Origin: Coleofasciculus sp. FACHB-T130
Lineage (GTDB): Bacteria; Cyanobacteriota; Cyanobacteriia; Cyanobacteriales; FACHB-T130
Length of the DNA: 64,000 bases
Reading direction: 5' to 3'
Assembly (NCBI RefSeq): GCF_014695375.1
Contig: NZ_JACJOG010000015.1
Location: 1-64,000, forward strand
Position numbers and translations under genes: made by a program. Shown one piece after another: positions 1-7,729 of this stretch. The notes beneath the pieces are model-generated. The model was not told the origin of the DNA, did no database searches, and worked only from the letters and a program-made list of their open reading frames with translations. How positions within the stretch are numbered: position 1 is the first letter of the stretch; the number at the start of each line of letters is the position of its first letter.

Positions 1-41
1 ATCACCTTCTGACGCAGGTCATAACTATAGGGGTTTGCCAT
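1..41 (-). CDS. IS630-type transposase, N-terminal fragment cut by window edge
   Basis: Reading leftwards from the ATG at 41, the thirteen visible codons give MANPYSYDLRQKV, which matches the typical opening of IS630-family (Tc1/mariner-like) transposase ORFs in cyanobacteria. The rest lies outside the window. Upstream, the stretch around 85-116 ends in CTTGGCGGTTGCTATA, which could be the terminal inverted repeat and TA target of the insertion sequence, but the other end is not visible, so this boundary is inference. No other transposase was recognised in the window. Confidence 0.7.
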   Translation of the reverse strand, partial: MANPYSYDLRQKV

Positions 42-335
42 GAGCAGCTTGAATAACTTCAGGACAACAGGTGATCTCTACTCTACGTCCTAACTATCTT
101 GGCGGTTGCTATACCTACCGTGAAGATTGTTTAATTTGATACCGTTTTTCCCCGGAAAAGCTTGTGAAATCAGCGTCCCGCAACGATCCTCTACCTTTCC
201 TTTAGTTGATCCCAGCCCCACTGGTAGGGTTAAACACACTTTACTAGAATTAGCAACACTAGCAGTAGTGGAGTGAAGGGGCTACACTCAAACTAGCATT
301 GCTCGTGGCAGCACTCTTCGCGCCGAGGTCTGAAA

Positions 336-560
336 ATGGTGAACACTAGCGCGGTCGCTCTCAAACCCTGCATCTCACCCAAACTGGTTGAGCAGTTTCC
401 GGTTGGGTGTCGAGTCAGGCGCTTGGACTTTTGTACGGAAGGGGTAGTGGTGAAATACGAGGCGGGCGATCGCATAGGCTACACAACGGATGATGGGTGG
501 TATGACTTTCCTCATCATTCCCAGCTCCAACGGATTGATGCGGATGAGGTGGATTGGTAA
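336..560 (+). CDS. Small conserved hypothetical protein
   Basis: This 74-residue soluble acidic protein has no family name I can give. The ATG is preceded by GAGG at 325-328 with seven-base spacing, a reasonable ribosome binding site. The sequence has a compact beta-rich look (VGCRVRRLDFCTEGVVVKYEAGDRIGYTTDDGWYDF), resembling small SH3-like or KOW-like barrels, which is only an impression. It stands alone between the IS end and a convergent membrane-protein gene. GCGATCGC occurs inside it, as in its neighbours, so base use gives no sign of recent transfer. Confidence 0.5.
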   Translation: MVNTSAVALKPCISPKLVEQFPVGCRVRRLDFCTEGVVVKYEAGDRIGYTTDDGWYDFPHHSQLQRIDADEVDW

Positions 561-657
561 ATAGCACAGACTTGTCAGGGGTAGGCGAACGCCTCGCTTT
601 GAAGACACGCGATCGCGTCTACTCAAAAGAGTCGCTCATAGCGTTTTTGCCGCCACT

Positions 658-1104
658 TTAATGGCTGAGAAATTGCTGGATGTAGCTAGCCAAACTTTGT
701 TGTAATTGCCAGTCAGTGCTAGGAATCGGAGTTAAATAAAATCGCTGTCCTGATAAAAGCGTCAGAGTAAGCCGGTAAAAGCGAATTCCTCCTAAGTTAG
801 ATTCTTCTACTTGAACGTCCGTAATCTTGTCAATTGAATAACCCGTTACTTGAGTTCCCAGCCAGCCTTTTTGTTTGAGAATTACTCGATTGAGATGTTT
901 ATCAAATCGGCAAGTCTTCACCGGACTTCCAAACATCATCAAGTTAGCGCAAAAAATGCAGAACAATCCAAAAAAATCAATCGGCCAATTGGAAGAGATA
1001 AAAACGAGAAGCCCTAAAACAGCGGTAAAACTACTCAGTATCCAAATGCCAACTGGGCGTTCTCGCAGGGTGAGTAATGTAAAAGTTTGCTGAATTACCT
1101 TCAT
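658..1104 (-). CDS. Hypothetical membrane protein with PH-like soluble part
   Basis: This 148-residue protein has two hydrophobic segments at about residues 20-36 and 40-60, then a soluble domain rich in beta strands (CRFDKHLNRVILKQKGW, RFYRLTLTLLSGQRFYLTP). The pattern of two membrane helices followed by a strand-rich half resembles small cyanobacterial proteins with bacterial PH-like domains, but I cannot assign a function. It probably sits in the plasma membrane with the C-terminus in the cytoplasm. It is convergent with the small gene on its left and has no operon partner. Confidence 0.6.
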   Translation of the reverse strand: MKVIQQTFTLLTLRERPVGIWILSSFTAVLGLLVFISSNWPIDFFGLFCIFCANLMMFGSPVKTCRFDKHLNRVILKQKGWLGTQVTGYSIDKITDVQVEESNLGGIRFYRLTLTLLSGQRFYLTPIPSTDWQLQQSLASYIQQFLSH

Positions 1105-1501
1105 CGGTTTAGCTGTGGATGCGATCGCACCTCAAGAGCAGATTTGCTCTTGCTACTGTCATAGGTCACGCCTGACAAGAATAACCAAAACTGTTGCCAC
1201 GAATCATAAAAAGCAAAAATCCCACTTCCCAACTTGACGCAAGTCGATGTCTTGACGCGCCATAAACCCATCATAAGACTGCCAACTTAAGTTGGGACAA
1301 ACCTTCTCGACCAAGCCGTCTCTGGTTCCTGGGAGCGAATCAAGGAGCCACTCAGTAGTTTTTATCACCTCCTGCTAATGGGTGACCAACAAGCGGGATA
1401 TTGAAATATCCAGTTGCATGAACTGAACGTGCGAGGTGGAAGGGAGAACGCTTTGGTTAGTTTGGAATAGTCAAACACAGGAATTCAAAGAGAGTTAAGC
1501 C
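1105..1501. other. Non-coding stretch between divergent genes
   Basis: No convincing gene was seen in these 397 bases. They contain a HIP1-like site near 1120, a small hairpin (AAGAGCAGATTTGCTCTT, about 1132-1149) and the promoter region of the peptidoglycan-binding gene, which has GAGAG shortly before its ATG. I saw no transposon ends or RNA gene. Confidence 0.4.
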
Positions 1502-1996
1502 ATGCTTGCTAAAGAATCAACTCAAATATCAGTCAAACCAGCTCAACTCAATAAGCCCGTACTGCAAATAGGGAACTCTGGAGCCGCAGTAAAAGAATTA
1601 CAACAACTATTAACTAAAAGGTTTGCTTATAACGGAGCTATCAACGGAAACTTTAATGAAGAAGTCGAATTTGCCGTTCTTGTTTTTCAAAATTGGATGT
1701 TTCTCAAAGAAGATGGCGTCGTGGGTCAAATGACCTGGCAGGCTCTCTACACCGGCGCTCCCGTAAATATGCCAGTGCTGAAACGAGGCGCTAAAGGTGA
1801 GATAGTCATCACGCTTCAGAGTGTACTGTCTTTATCTGGTGATTTTGATGAAGAAGTGAATGGAATCTTCGGACCCCACACTGAAGCTGCTGTGAGATCC
1901 TTTCAACTGCGTAGTGGTCTATTAGCAGACGGAATTGTGGGCGAAAAAACCTGGTACGGGTTGAGTAAGGTGCGTCAACAAATCGGGGGGTGTTGA
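1502..1996 (+). CDS. Peptidoglycan-binding domain protein (two PG_binding_1 repeats)
   Basis: The 164 residues hold two copies of the PG_binding_1 helical fold, at about 20-85 (LQIGNSGAAVKELQQLL to GVVGQMTWQALY) and 92-158 (LKRGAKGEIVITLQSVL to GIVGEKTWYGLS). Both show the family pattern of a G-x-V-x-x-L-Q helix, N/D-G-x-F/I-G-x-x-T/E and a closing DGxVGxxTW. There is no catalytic domain and no obvious signal peptide, so the protein is either a bare binding module or exported by another route. It stands alone with an upstream GAGAG ribosome site. Members of this kind bind muramyl peptides in the cell wall; the partner here is unknown. Confidence 0.85.
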   Translation: MLAKESTQISVKPAQLNKPVLQIGNSGAAVKELQQLLTKRFAYNGAINGNFNEEVEFAVLVFQNWMFLKEDGVVGQMTWQALYTGAPVNMPVLKRGAKGEIVITLQSVLSLSGDFDEEVNGIFGPHTEAAVRSFQLRSGLLADGIVGEKTWYGLSKVRQQIGGC

Positions 1997-2111
1997 GCCG
2001 GTTGCGTGGATACGCTTTTCAATACTTGCACGTTTCAAGCGATCGCTAGCCGTAGATTTTGACATGGCGACGCCACCTGAATTCTACCAAACCGCTCTCC
2101 TGCTTGCGAAT

Positions 2112-2148
2112 GTGATGCACCTCACACTCACCATCCGAGGTGCATCAC
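2112..2148. repeat. Perfect 12-bp inverted repeat
   Basis: GTGATGCACCTC (2112-2123) is followed after 13 bases by its exact reverse complement GAGGTGCATCAC (2137-2148). It lies 116 bases after the peptidoglycan-binding gene. No T run follows on either strand, so a factor-independent terminator is unlikely; it may be an mRNA 3' hairpin or a dispersed palindrome. Confidence 0.6.
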
Positions 2149-2243
2149 GAGGGGTTCCAAAGTTCTGTCACCTAAATCTTTTTAAACAATCACTTTTGCT
2201 TGCGGGTTGAATCACGATTCGCCATAGTATTTTCACCGATATT

Positions 2244-2268
2244 TAGGGCATGAAGTTCCCGTGCCCTA
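2244..2268 (+). promoter_or_regulatory. Hairpin abutting a start codon
   Basis: TAGGGCA (2244-2250) pairs with TGCCCTA (2262-2268), directly before the ATG at 2269. No Shine-Dalgarno sequence is seen, and this stem occupies the place where one would lie. It could reduce translation, or point to initiation at the second ATG (2272) or to a leaderless mRNA. The structure is read by eye only. Confidence 0.4.
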
Positions 2269-2640
2269 ATGATGATCCCACCGAGTCAACCCCAACCCTC
2301 AGTAACATCCAACGTCCTTGATACTGACGTTAAAGAAGTTCCCAGCCAATATAAAGGCTGGTCAATTAGCACAAAAGTGATTGATGGAAAGCTATGGTTG
2401 CGTTGGCAACATCCCCAAGAATCCTTCCCCCGGTTTGGGTGTCCTGTAAACGAAGCTGGCCTTGCTTCAACCATTGGTCATGTGCGATTCCTCATCGATC
2501 TCGCCATCAAGTTGGAGTCAGGAGTGCCCGCGAGAAAGCCTTTGACATCAAATGACTCAAATTTCTCCGACCGGATAGAGCGATCGCTTTTTCGGGTTGA
2601 TTATATGGATGGGGATTCACCACTTGCATTTGTAGGCTGA
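2269..2640 (+). CDS. Conserved hypothetical protein
   Basis: This 123-residue soluble protein has a central region (YKGWSISTKVIDGKLWLRW, then FPRFGCPV and HVRFLIDLAIKLE) that looks like a conserved cyanobacterial domain of unknown function. I cannot name it. The N-terminal 25 residues are Pro/Ser/Thr rich and probably disordered. Its 3' end overlaps the convergent gene on the other strand by 40 bases. It starts with ATGATG immediately after a hairpin and lacks a ribosome binding site, so the start is uncertain. Confidence 0.6.
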   Translation: MMIPPSQPQPSVTSNVLDTDVKEVPSQYKGWSISTKVIDGKLWLRWQHPQESFPRFGCPVNEAGLASTIGHVRFLIDLAIKLESGVPARKPLTSNDSNFSDRIERSLFRVDYMDGDSPLAFVG

Positions 2641-2948
2641 ATTTCACTGACAATTTCATAGAAAGCAGTGGTCGGCGCTTCCTCAAACAAAGGATTCATC
2701 TGATTTAAGATGGCTTGGTATGCCTCGCTTTGATTGGCTTGCATATCTTCGATACTCTCCCAAAGAATAATAGCGATTCCTCGGTCAGTCCCTGGTTCTT
2801 GCAGTAAGTACGACCCCTTAAAGCCGTGCGTGTAGGTTGAGACAGCTTTTTCATAGAGTTGCTCAGCCTCATCAAATTTGCCAGGTTTGAATTCTCCAAT
2901 CGCAACATAGGCAAATTTGTGCTTTAAAAAATCTTGAAACTCTGTCAT
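2601..2948 (-). CDS. ABM-domain-like (antibiotic biosynthesis monooxygenase fold) protein
   Basis: This 115-residue protein reads AYVAIGEFKPGKFDEAEQLYE, then GFKGSYLLQEPGTDRGIAIILW and SIEDMQANQSEAYQAILNQM. The pattern of a strand, a helix with acidic residues, a G-x-x-G-S strand, 'IAIILWES' and a final helix is that of dimeric alpha/beta barrel (ABM-type) proteins. The family includes small heme-degrading and quinol monooxygenases, but most members are uncharacterised and I see no residue that fixes a substrate. AGGAGG lies a few bases before the ATG, a strong ribosome site. It is convergent with the gene on its left. Confidence 0.65.
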   Translation of the reverse strand: MTEFQDFLKHKFAYVAIGEFKPGKFDEAEQLYEKAVSTYTHGFKGSYLLQEPGTDRGIAIILWESIEDMQANQSEAYQAILNQMNPLFEEAPTTAFYEIVSEIQPTNASGESPSI

Positions 2949-3089
2949 GGTTTCCTCCTAGAAGCTGGGGTTATCGCGGTTTTGTCGGGGCTAAGCCTAC
3001 GGTACGCTAATGGGTTGAAGGGAGAACCGCTTGATGGATGCGATCTGCTGAAAGCAGCAGCGCTTCGCTATCGCGCCCTTCATCCTCGA

Positions 3090-3830
3090 TCATTGATCGG
3101 GAATTTGCTTGATGTAGGCTTCGGTATAAAGAGTTAAACTACCCTCTTGTACATCCATCTCCTTAATGCGGATTGCCATCCCTTGGAGGTCAAAATAGGG
3201 CAAGTTTGCCAGTTCTCCTAACTTCTCCATCAAGGCGATCGTGAGTTCCAGTGAAATGCCTTGTCCAGGATTACAGCTAAACCCCTCCAACAAGATTGGC
3301 GTTGAAGAAGTACGCGGACGCACTACGGCGGCGAAACCGACTTGTCGAGCCTTATCCACGTCATGCAGTAGCATTTTTCCACTGAATTCCATCTTGCCCT
3401 CACCCGGCAGATGCATTTCCAGTTCTTGCGGTTCCAAGGTCACGATTTGACCATCCGCATTCAACTCCATGCTTTGAAACTTGCTGCGGATGTAGTCTGA
3501 GTTTAAAGCGCGGTTGATATCTTGTTCGGTGAGGACAACACGGGCAGTCGCGTCTAGCGGATGGTTCAGCTTAATCTGCCCGAATATCGCGTCAAAGAGA
3601 TTGATCGCAATATTATCGGCGTGCAATTCCATTTCCTGCACGCGAATATCTTTCTGAATCGCCAGACCCCGACCTTCAACCGAAACTGAATTAGCCTTTC
3701 CTTGAGCCATCTTCAGCAAATCGGTTCGGACATCTACATTGATGTTCTCTACGCTATCCATCTGGCTAGATAACCCCATTTCGACAGCCTGGGAGAGGGC
3801 CTGCTCCTCTAGGCGTGGCTCGTCTGTCAT
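3090..3830 (-). CDS. DUF2993 (LmeA-like) lipid-binding protein
   Basis: Length and sequence match the DUF2993 family, which is widespread in cyanobacteria and actinobacteria; actinobacterial LmeA binds phospholipid. Seen here are an acidic N-terminal helix, then VDVRTDLLKMAQGKANSVSV, MELHADNIAINLFDAIFGQI and the closing LQGMAIRIKEMDVQEGSL, which make up the beta-rich DUF2993 core. There is no signal peptide or membrane helix. The open frame begins with TTG at 3845, but the ATG at 3830 (MTDEPRLEEQ) fits the family better. Its likely role is at a membrane-lipid interface; the ligand in cyanobacteria is unknown. Confidence 0.8.
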   Translation of the reverse strand: MTDEPRLEEQALSQAVEMGLSSQMDSVENINVDVRTDLLKMAQGKANSVSVEGRGLAIQKDIRVQEMELHADNIAINLFDAIFGQIKLNHPLDATARVVLTEQDINRALNSDYIRSKFQSMELNADGQIVTLEPQELEMHLPGEGKMEFSGKMLLHDVDKARQVGFAAVVRPRTSSTPILLEGFSCNPGQGISLELTIALMEKLGELANLPYFDLQGMAIRIKEMDVQEGSLTLYTEAYIKQIPDQ

Positions 3831-3957
3831 AGTGCTTAATCTCAAGAAGTGTGCTGATACTGGTTACTCTAGACGCTCATCACTCAGCAGCGTATCTGCA
3901 TCTCGGAATAAACAAAATGTAATAAATCATCTAGTCCAATATTTTTTGGCTCAGGCA

Positions 3958-4050
3958 AACCTAACCCCCAACCCGTTCCTATGCAGGGAACGGGAGCCAG
4001 AGCCATTTTCACAGTTCCTCTGGGCATTGCAGAGGAGTTAGGGGTTGGGT
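3958..4050. repeat. Dispersed palindromic repeat with CCCCAACCC arms
   Basis: The outer arms are CCCAACCC near 3968 and GGGTTGGG near 4042. An inner stem, CCCGTTCC (3972-3979) with GGAACGGG (3987-3994), lies inside. The same design, CACCCCCAACCCCTCTCCG, occurs at 7551-7584. Such elements are common intergenic repeats in cyanobacterial genomes. Confidence 0.6.
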
Positions 4051-4181
4051 CAAAAGCCCCATCCATTCCCTATCTCAAAGTATTGGCTACCTGCTTATCA
4101 GTCCAAATGTGTCGTTTCTGGAGACAAGATAAGCCATGAATCTGGGCTGTAGTTCGTTGTTGAAGGATTTTGACAGATATG

Positions 4182-4228
4182 AAAAAGCGCCTGGGAGTCT
4201 TGCCGTGTTTCGACCCCAGACGCTTTTT
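4182..4228. terminator. Bidirectional terminator-like hairpin
   Basis: AAAAAGCG-C-CTGGG (4182-4195) pairs with CCCAG-A-CGCTTTTT (4215-4228), giving A/T tracts on both sides, so it could end transcripts in either direction. On the minus strand it is about 310 bases beyond the 88-residue gene at 4541-4807. On that strand GTGTGAGGAG, the complement of the Yfr1 core, lies just before the hairpin. Confidence 0.5.
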
Positions 4229-4540
4229 CTTCTAAACTTGCTCCTCACACAACTAAAGAATATCGCTTGTTCAATCGAGCTAATACTCTACTACGTGACA
4301 CTTGATCAACTGACACGCGCTAGATAAAAATCTTTACATTATGGTTAATGAGCGCCCAGACGGAGGAAAATCGCTCGGCGGCTACAATATTAAGCTGGTC
4401 TCTGGGCGATCGCTCTTTTGTAACGTGACACACCCAATACATTCCAGGTTGCCGAAGCGTCGGTCATCTTTACAATCCCCGATCGAGATTCATTCAGAAC
4501 AACCCACGCCATTTTTCAGTATCAGACCCGATTAGGAATT

Positions 4541-4807
4541 TTAGGTGTATTCAATTTGAAGGAAAACCGCGAGAACTCCGAGAATTGCCACCCCAACAAT
4601 GGTTTCCCGTTGCTCATCCCAAAGACGGCGCAAGCCATAAAAAACATAGGTAAAGGCTGCACGGCGTTCTCGTCCGAGTTCAGCCATCAGCAATTGAACT
4701 TTAGCATCTACCTCTTCAATCGAGACTTCGCCCTTTTCATAGGCAGCTTCTAACTGATCTAATTTGCGCCAATATTCTTTGGTTGCTTCAAACAGGTTAG
4801 GCATCAT
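4541..4807 (-). CDS. Small hypothetical protein with coiled coil and one TM helix
   Basis: This 88-residue protein has an amphipathic charged N-terminal half (residues 5-60, heptad-like: EYWRKLDQLEAAYEKGEVSIEEVD) and one hydrophobic segment near the C-terminus (IVGVAILGVLAVFLQI). It looks like a tail-anchored small membrane protein with a coiled-coil head, of a type often conserved among cyanobacteria without a known role. Either of the two adjacent ATGs could be used; no clear ribosome site precedes them. Confidence 0.6.
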   Translation of the reverse strand: MMPNLFEATKEYWRKLDQLEAAYEKGEVSIEEVDAKVQLLMAELGRERRAAFTYVFYGLRRLWDEQRETIVGVAILGVLAVFLQIEYT

Positions 4808-4876
4808 AACTTAAAGGTGTATTCTTTTATTGTTAACTTATGTGAATTAAGCTAACGCGCCTGTCTGGGTGGTTGT

Positions 4877-4922
4877 GTCTATAAAGGGGTAGAACCCGAT
4901 TGTCTATAAATAGGTAGAACCC
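4877..4922. repeat. Two 21-bp direct repeats, 25-bp period
   Basis: GTCTATAAA followed by a variable two bases and GGTAGAACCC occurs at 4877-4897 and 4902-4922, with two differences. It lies between the small gene ending at 4807 and ccmP. It could be a regulator site or simply a tandem duplication; the spacing of 25 bp is not a close multiple of the helical turn. Confidence 0.6.
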
Positions 4923-5083
4923 TGGTTGCGTGAGTCTTCAAATCCCTAAATGGGAGAGTCCTTCGGCGGGAAGCGATCGCTTCTCTTATTGGCTGACCAG
5001 ATGCAGCTTCTGGCGATCTGAGATCGCGGTAAACTCAGATGTTGCACCCGATTCCTTTTTTCTAACTTCCGGAGTTAATTACC

Positions 5084-5725
5084 TTGGGCATAGAACTACG
5101 CAGTTACGTATTTCTAGACAGCTTGCAGCCTCAGCACGCAGCTTACATGGGGACGGTAGCACTAGGGTTCTTGCCATTGCCAGGAGATACGTCGCTGTGG
5201 ATTGAAATCTCACCGGGCATTGAAATTAACCGGATTACTGATGTCGCCCTCAAAGCTGCCTCTGTACGTCCAGGGGTGCAGGTGGTCGAACGACTATACG
5301 GGCTACTAGAAGTGCATTCCAGCCGCCAAGGGGAGACGCGGGCGGCGGGTAAAGCCATTTTGGAGGCGCTGGGAGTGCATCGAAATGAATGTCTCAAGCC
5401 GCACGTCGTTTCTAGCCAGATTATCCGCAACATTGATGCTCACCAAACGCAGCTGATCAATCGCACGCGACGAGGACAGCTACTTCTGGCAGGGCAAACG
5501 CTTTATGTATTAGAAGTTCAACCTGCCGCTTATGCAGCACTGGCGGCGAATGCGGCGGAGAAAGCGGCGGCAATTAACATCTTGGAAGTGCAAGCTGTGG
5601 GAAGCTTCGGACGCCTCTATTTGGGCGGAGCAGAACAGGATATTCTGGCGGGTTCTGCGGCGGCGTTGGTGGCGCTAGAAGGCGTGCCTGGTCGTGAAAA
5701 TCCTGCTAGTTGGCGTCAAGAATAG
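5084..5725 (+). CDS. ccmP: Carboxysome shell protein CcmP, tandem BMC domains
   Basis: The protein is 213 residues with two BMC domains, at about 1-100 and 105-205. The sequence ([77 protein letters not shown]) agrees with CcmP of beta-cyanobacteria, whose pseudotrimers stack face to face and are thought to gate metabolites through a large pore in the beta-carboxysome shell. The start is a TTG at 5084, preceded by GGAG at 5071-5074 with nine-base spacing; no in-frame ATG gives the family N-terminus. It stands alone, away from any ccmKLMN operon, as is usual for ccmP. Confidence 0.93.
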   Translation: MGIELRSYVFLDSLQPQHAAYMGTVALGFLPLPGDTSLWIEISPGIEINRITDVALKAASVRPGVQVVERLYGLLEVHSSRQGETRAAGKAILEALGVHRNECLKPHVVSSQIIRNIDAHQTQLINRTRRGQLLLAGQTLYVLEVQPAAYAALAANAAEKAAAINILEVQAVGSFGRLYLGGAEQDILAGSAAALVALEGVPGRENPASWRQE

Positions 5726-5863
5726 CGAAAGGATGGGGATGACGAGGGAGAGAAGGGGAATGCGATCGCTCTTTACAAATGGGCGATCGCTTGCTTTCAA
5801 AGAAAGCCACTTCAGATTAAAGTCAATGCGTTAGCACTGGTGGGTTAAGCAAAGGAAATCCAA

Positions 5864-6715
5864 ATGGCAAATCTAGAGCATCTTGCACTACTTCAGAACG
5901 GTGCAGTGAAATGGATTGAGTGGAGAAGAAAAAACCGACAAATAGAACCAGACTTGAGCGAAGCAAACCTCAGAGGGGTCAACCTCAGAGGCGCAATCCT
6001 CACAGGCGCTAACCTGAGAAGGGCGGATCTGGGCAATAGTTTACTCATCGCCGCTAACCTCAGCCATGCTACCCTCAGCGATGCAAATCTCCACTCCGCT
6101 TCCCTAATGGAAGCAAACCTGAGTGAAGCGAACCTCAGCATTGCGAACCTCAGCAAAGCCAACCTCAGCGATGCCGATCTGGGCGATGCGAACCTGATCG
6201 GGGCTGACCTCAGAGGCGCTAACCTAAGAAGAGCGAATCTAACTAACGCGAACCTGATCGGCACCGATCTCAGAAGCGCTAATCTTCACAAAGCCGATCT
6301 CGGTGCAGCAAAGCTGGCTAGAACGAACCTCAGCGAAGCTAACTTGATGGCAGCGAACCTAATAGCCGTCGATCTCAGTAATGCTAATCTTTACGACGCT
6401 GAACTACTAGGAGCTTACCTTTACAAAGCTGACCTACACAAAGCAAACTTAATCGAGGCTCACTTCAATGGTGCTTATCTCTTTAGGTCTAACTTGAGCG
6501 AAGCGAACCTGACTCAGGCTGATTTCAGATGGACTAACCTCAGCAAATCGAACCTCTCCGGCGCTAATTTGAACAAAGCGAACTTGAGGGGTGCTAATCT
6601 TACCGGCGCTAACCTCACTGCGGCGAATCTTACCGGCGCTAACCTCACCGGCGTTAACCTGACGCGGACGATACTCCAAAAAGCAATCATGCCTGATGGC
6701 ACAATTCACCCTTAG
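5864..6715 (+). CDS. Pentapeptide repeat protein
   Basis: After about 24 N-terminal residues (LLQNGAVKWIEWRRKN), nearly all of the 283 residues are A(D/N)LxX pentapeptides from about residue 29 to 275, roughly fifty repeats, which predicts a long quadrilateral right-handed beta helix. The start is supported by AAAGGAAATCCAA upstream. The N-terminal W-I-x-W-R motif and the final LQKAIMPDGTIHP are shared by many cyanobacterial members; the tail also matches the second pentapeptide protein at 22448-23158 (IMPDGSVQ). No signal peptide is seen, so it is probably cytoplasmic. Function is unknown; a DNA-mimic role like that of MfpA/Qnr is known only for some members. Confidence 0.92.
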   Translation: MANLEHLALLQNGAVKWIEWRRKNRQIEPDLSEANLRGVNLRGAILTGANLRRADLGNSLLIAANLSHATLSDANLHSASLMEANLSEANLSIANLSKANLSDADLGDANLIGADLRGANLRRANLTNANLIGTDLRSANLHKADLGAAKLARTNLSEANLMAANLIAVDLSNANLYDAELLGAYLYKADLHKANLIEAHFNGAYLFRSNLSEANLTQADFRWTNLSKSNLSGANLNKANLRGANLTGANLTAANLTGANLTGVNLTRTILQKAIMPDGTIHP

Positions 6716-6814
6716 CTGGCAATTAAATTTTGGGTTGTAGAAATGCGATTCATGGCTTCTTCCCGCCAGACCCTTCAAAAATCCCAAATCTAAAATCCTA
6801 AATTAGTCTAACTC

Positions 6815-7498
6815 ATGAAAAAACTGATTGTAATTACAGGGGTAAGTCGGGGTCTCGGTCTTGCCATGACTGAAAAATTTATTGAGCAAGGTCATACAGT
6901 TTGTGGGTGCGCCCGTTCTACAGAAGCAACACAGAAGCTTGAGCGAAAATTTAGAACGCCCCATCATTTTTCCAGCGTAGATGTTGCGGATGAACATCAA
7001 GTGAAAGCCTGGGCTGAGCAACTTTTAAATAAATACTCATCCCCTGATTTATTAATTAATAATGCCGCATTAATCAATCTACCCGCCCCGCTTTGGAAAG
7101 TTGATAGCACGGAATTTTCTCGACTCATTGATGTCAATATTAAAGGAGTCGCGAATGTAATCCGCTCCTTTGTTCCAGCCATGATTCAGAAGAACAATGG
7201 CATCATTGTCAACTTGAGTTCAACTTGGGGTCGATCCACCTCGCCTGAATTTGCACCTTATTGTGCTTCCAAGTGGGCAATTGAAGGATTAACTCAGTCG
7301 TTGGCTCAAGAATTACCTTCGGGAATGGCGGCGATTCCCCTCAACCCAGGCATTATTCATACTGATATGTTAGAGGTTTGTTTTGGAGAAGAAGCGGCTG
7401 CTTACACAGCGGTGAAAGATTGGGTTAAAAAAGCGGTGCCATTTTTATTGCAAATGGCACCAAAAGACAATGGTGTGCCGCTGACAGTTCCTTCATAA
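6815..7498 (+). CDS. Short-chain dehydrogenase/reductase (SDR)
   Basis: This classical SDR has 227 residues. The TGVSRGLG nucleotide-binding loop is at 8-15, NNA at 82-84, a catalytic Ser near 136 (VNLSSTWG) and Tyr149-x-x-x-Lys153 (YCASK). The glycine motif and an ARS triplet after strand 2 favour NADP(H). The C-terminal third is shorter and less typical than in oxidoreductases of the FabG type, so the substrate is open. It begins MKKLIVITG with no strong ribosome site. It follows the pentapeptide gene by 100 bases and need not be co-transcribed with it. Confidence 0.88.
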   Translation: MKKLIVITGVSRGLGLAMTEKFIEQGHTVCGCARSTEATQKLERKFRTPHHFSSVDVADEHQVKAWAEQLLNKYSSPDLLINNAALINLPAPLWKVDSTEFSRLIDVNIKGVANVIRSFVPAMIQKNNGIIVNLSSTWGRSTSPEFAPYCASKWAIEGLTQSLAQELPSGMAAIPLNPGIIHTDMLEVCFGEEAAAYTAVKDWVKKAVPFLLQMAPKDNGVPLTVPS

Positions 7499-7547
7499 CC
7501 TTCCTATGCGGTTAATCTATGAACGAGAATTAAAGACAGAAATAAGG

Positions 7548-7595
7548 AACCTCACCCCCAACCCCTCTCCGTGAACGGAGAGGGCCTTTGAGCAT
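7548..7595. repeat. Dispersed CCCCCAACCCC palindrome
   Basis: CACCCCCAACC is followed by the perfect stem CCCTCTCCGT (7563-7572), loop GA, ACGGAGAGGG (7575-7584). It belongs to the same repeat class as 3958-4050. It sits 65 bases after the SDR stop codon and could form a 3' hairpin, but no T run follows. Confidence 0.6.
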
Positions 7596-7729
7596 GGCTC
7601 TCATTTCTTCATAGTTCTTGTTAGGTCTGGGAGCGCTTTGATGAGCAAAACAAGTCACTTGTGTGTAGACCGTAGCTCTTTAAAGGACAGGGGGTGGGGA
7701 GGAGGTTCTCTGTGAGGAAACAAATCAAC

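Larger units (their letters stand above)
3846..4540. other. Repeat-rich non-coding region
   Basis: About 700 bases without a gene I trust. Two short frames (4136-4327, 4341-4535) lack ribosome sites and any family look, and they cross hairpins. The region holds a CCCCCAACCC-type palindromic repeat (3958-4050), a long stem with T runs (4182-4228), a 10-base match to the Yfr1 core (4241-4250) and a weak inverted repeat around 4370-4420 (GCGCCCAGA / TCTGGGCG). Confidence 0.5.

Noticed and set aside
4241-4250. Second Yfr1 gene (plus-strand GCTCCTCACAC)
   Set aside because: No hairpin-terminator follows the core within 40 bases and the first base of the core differs; the order of elements does not fit Yfr1.
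4136-4535. Two short plus-strand ORFs (63 and 64 residues)
   Set aside because: They cross terminator-like stems and repeats, lack ribosome sites and have no protein-like composition.
5893-6264. Minus-strand Arg/Phe/Ala-rich ORFs in the pentapeptide gene
   Set aside because: Antisense of A(D/N)LxX repeats always gives such frames; no start signals.
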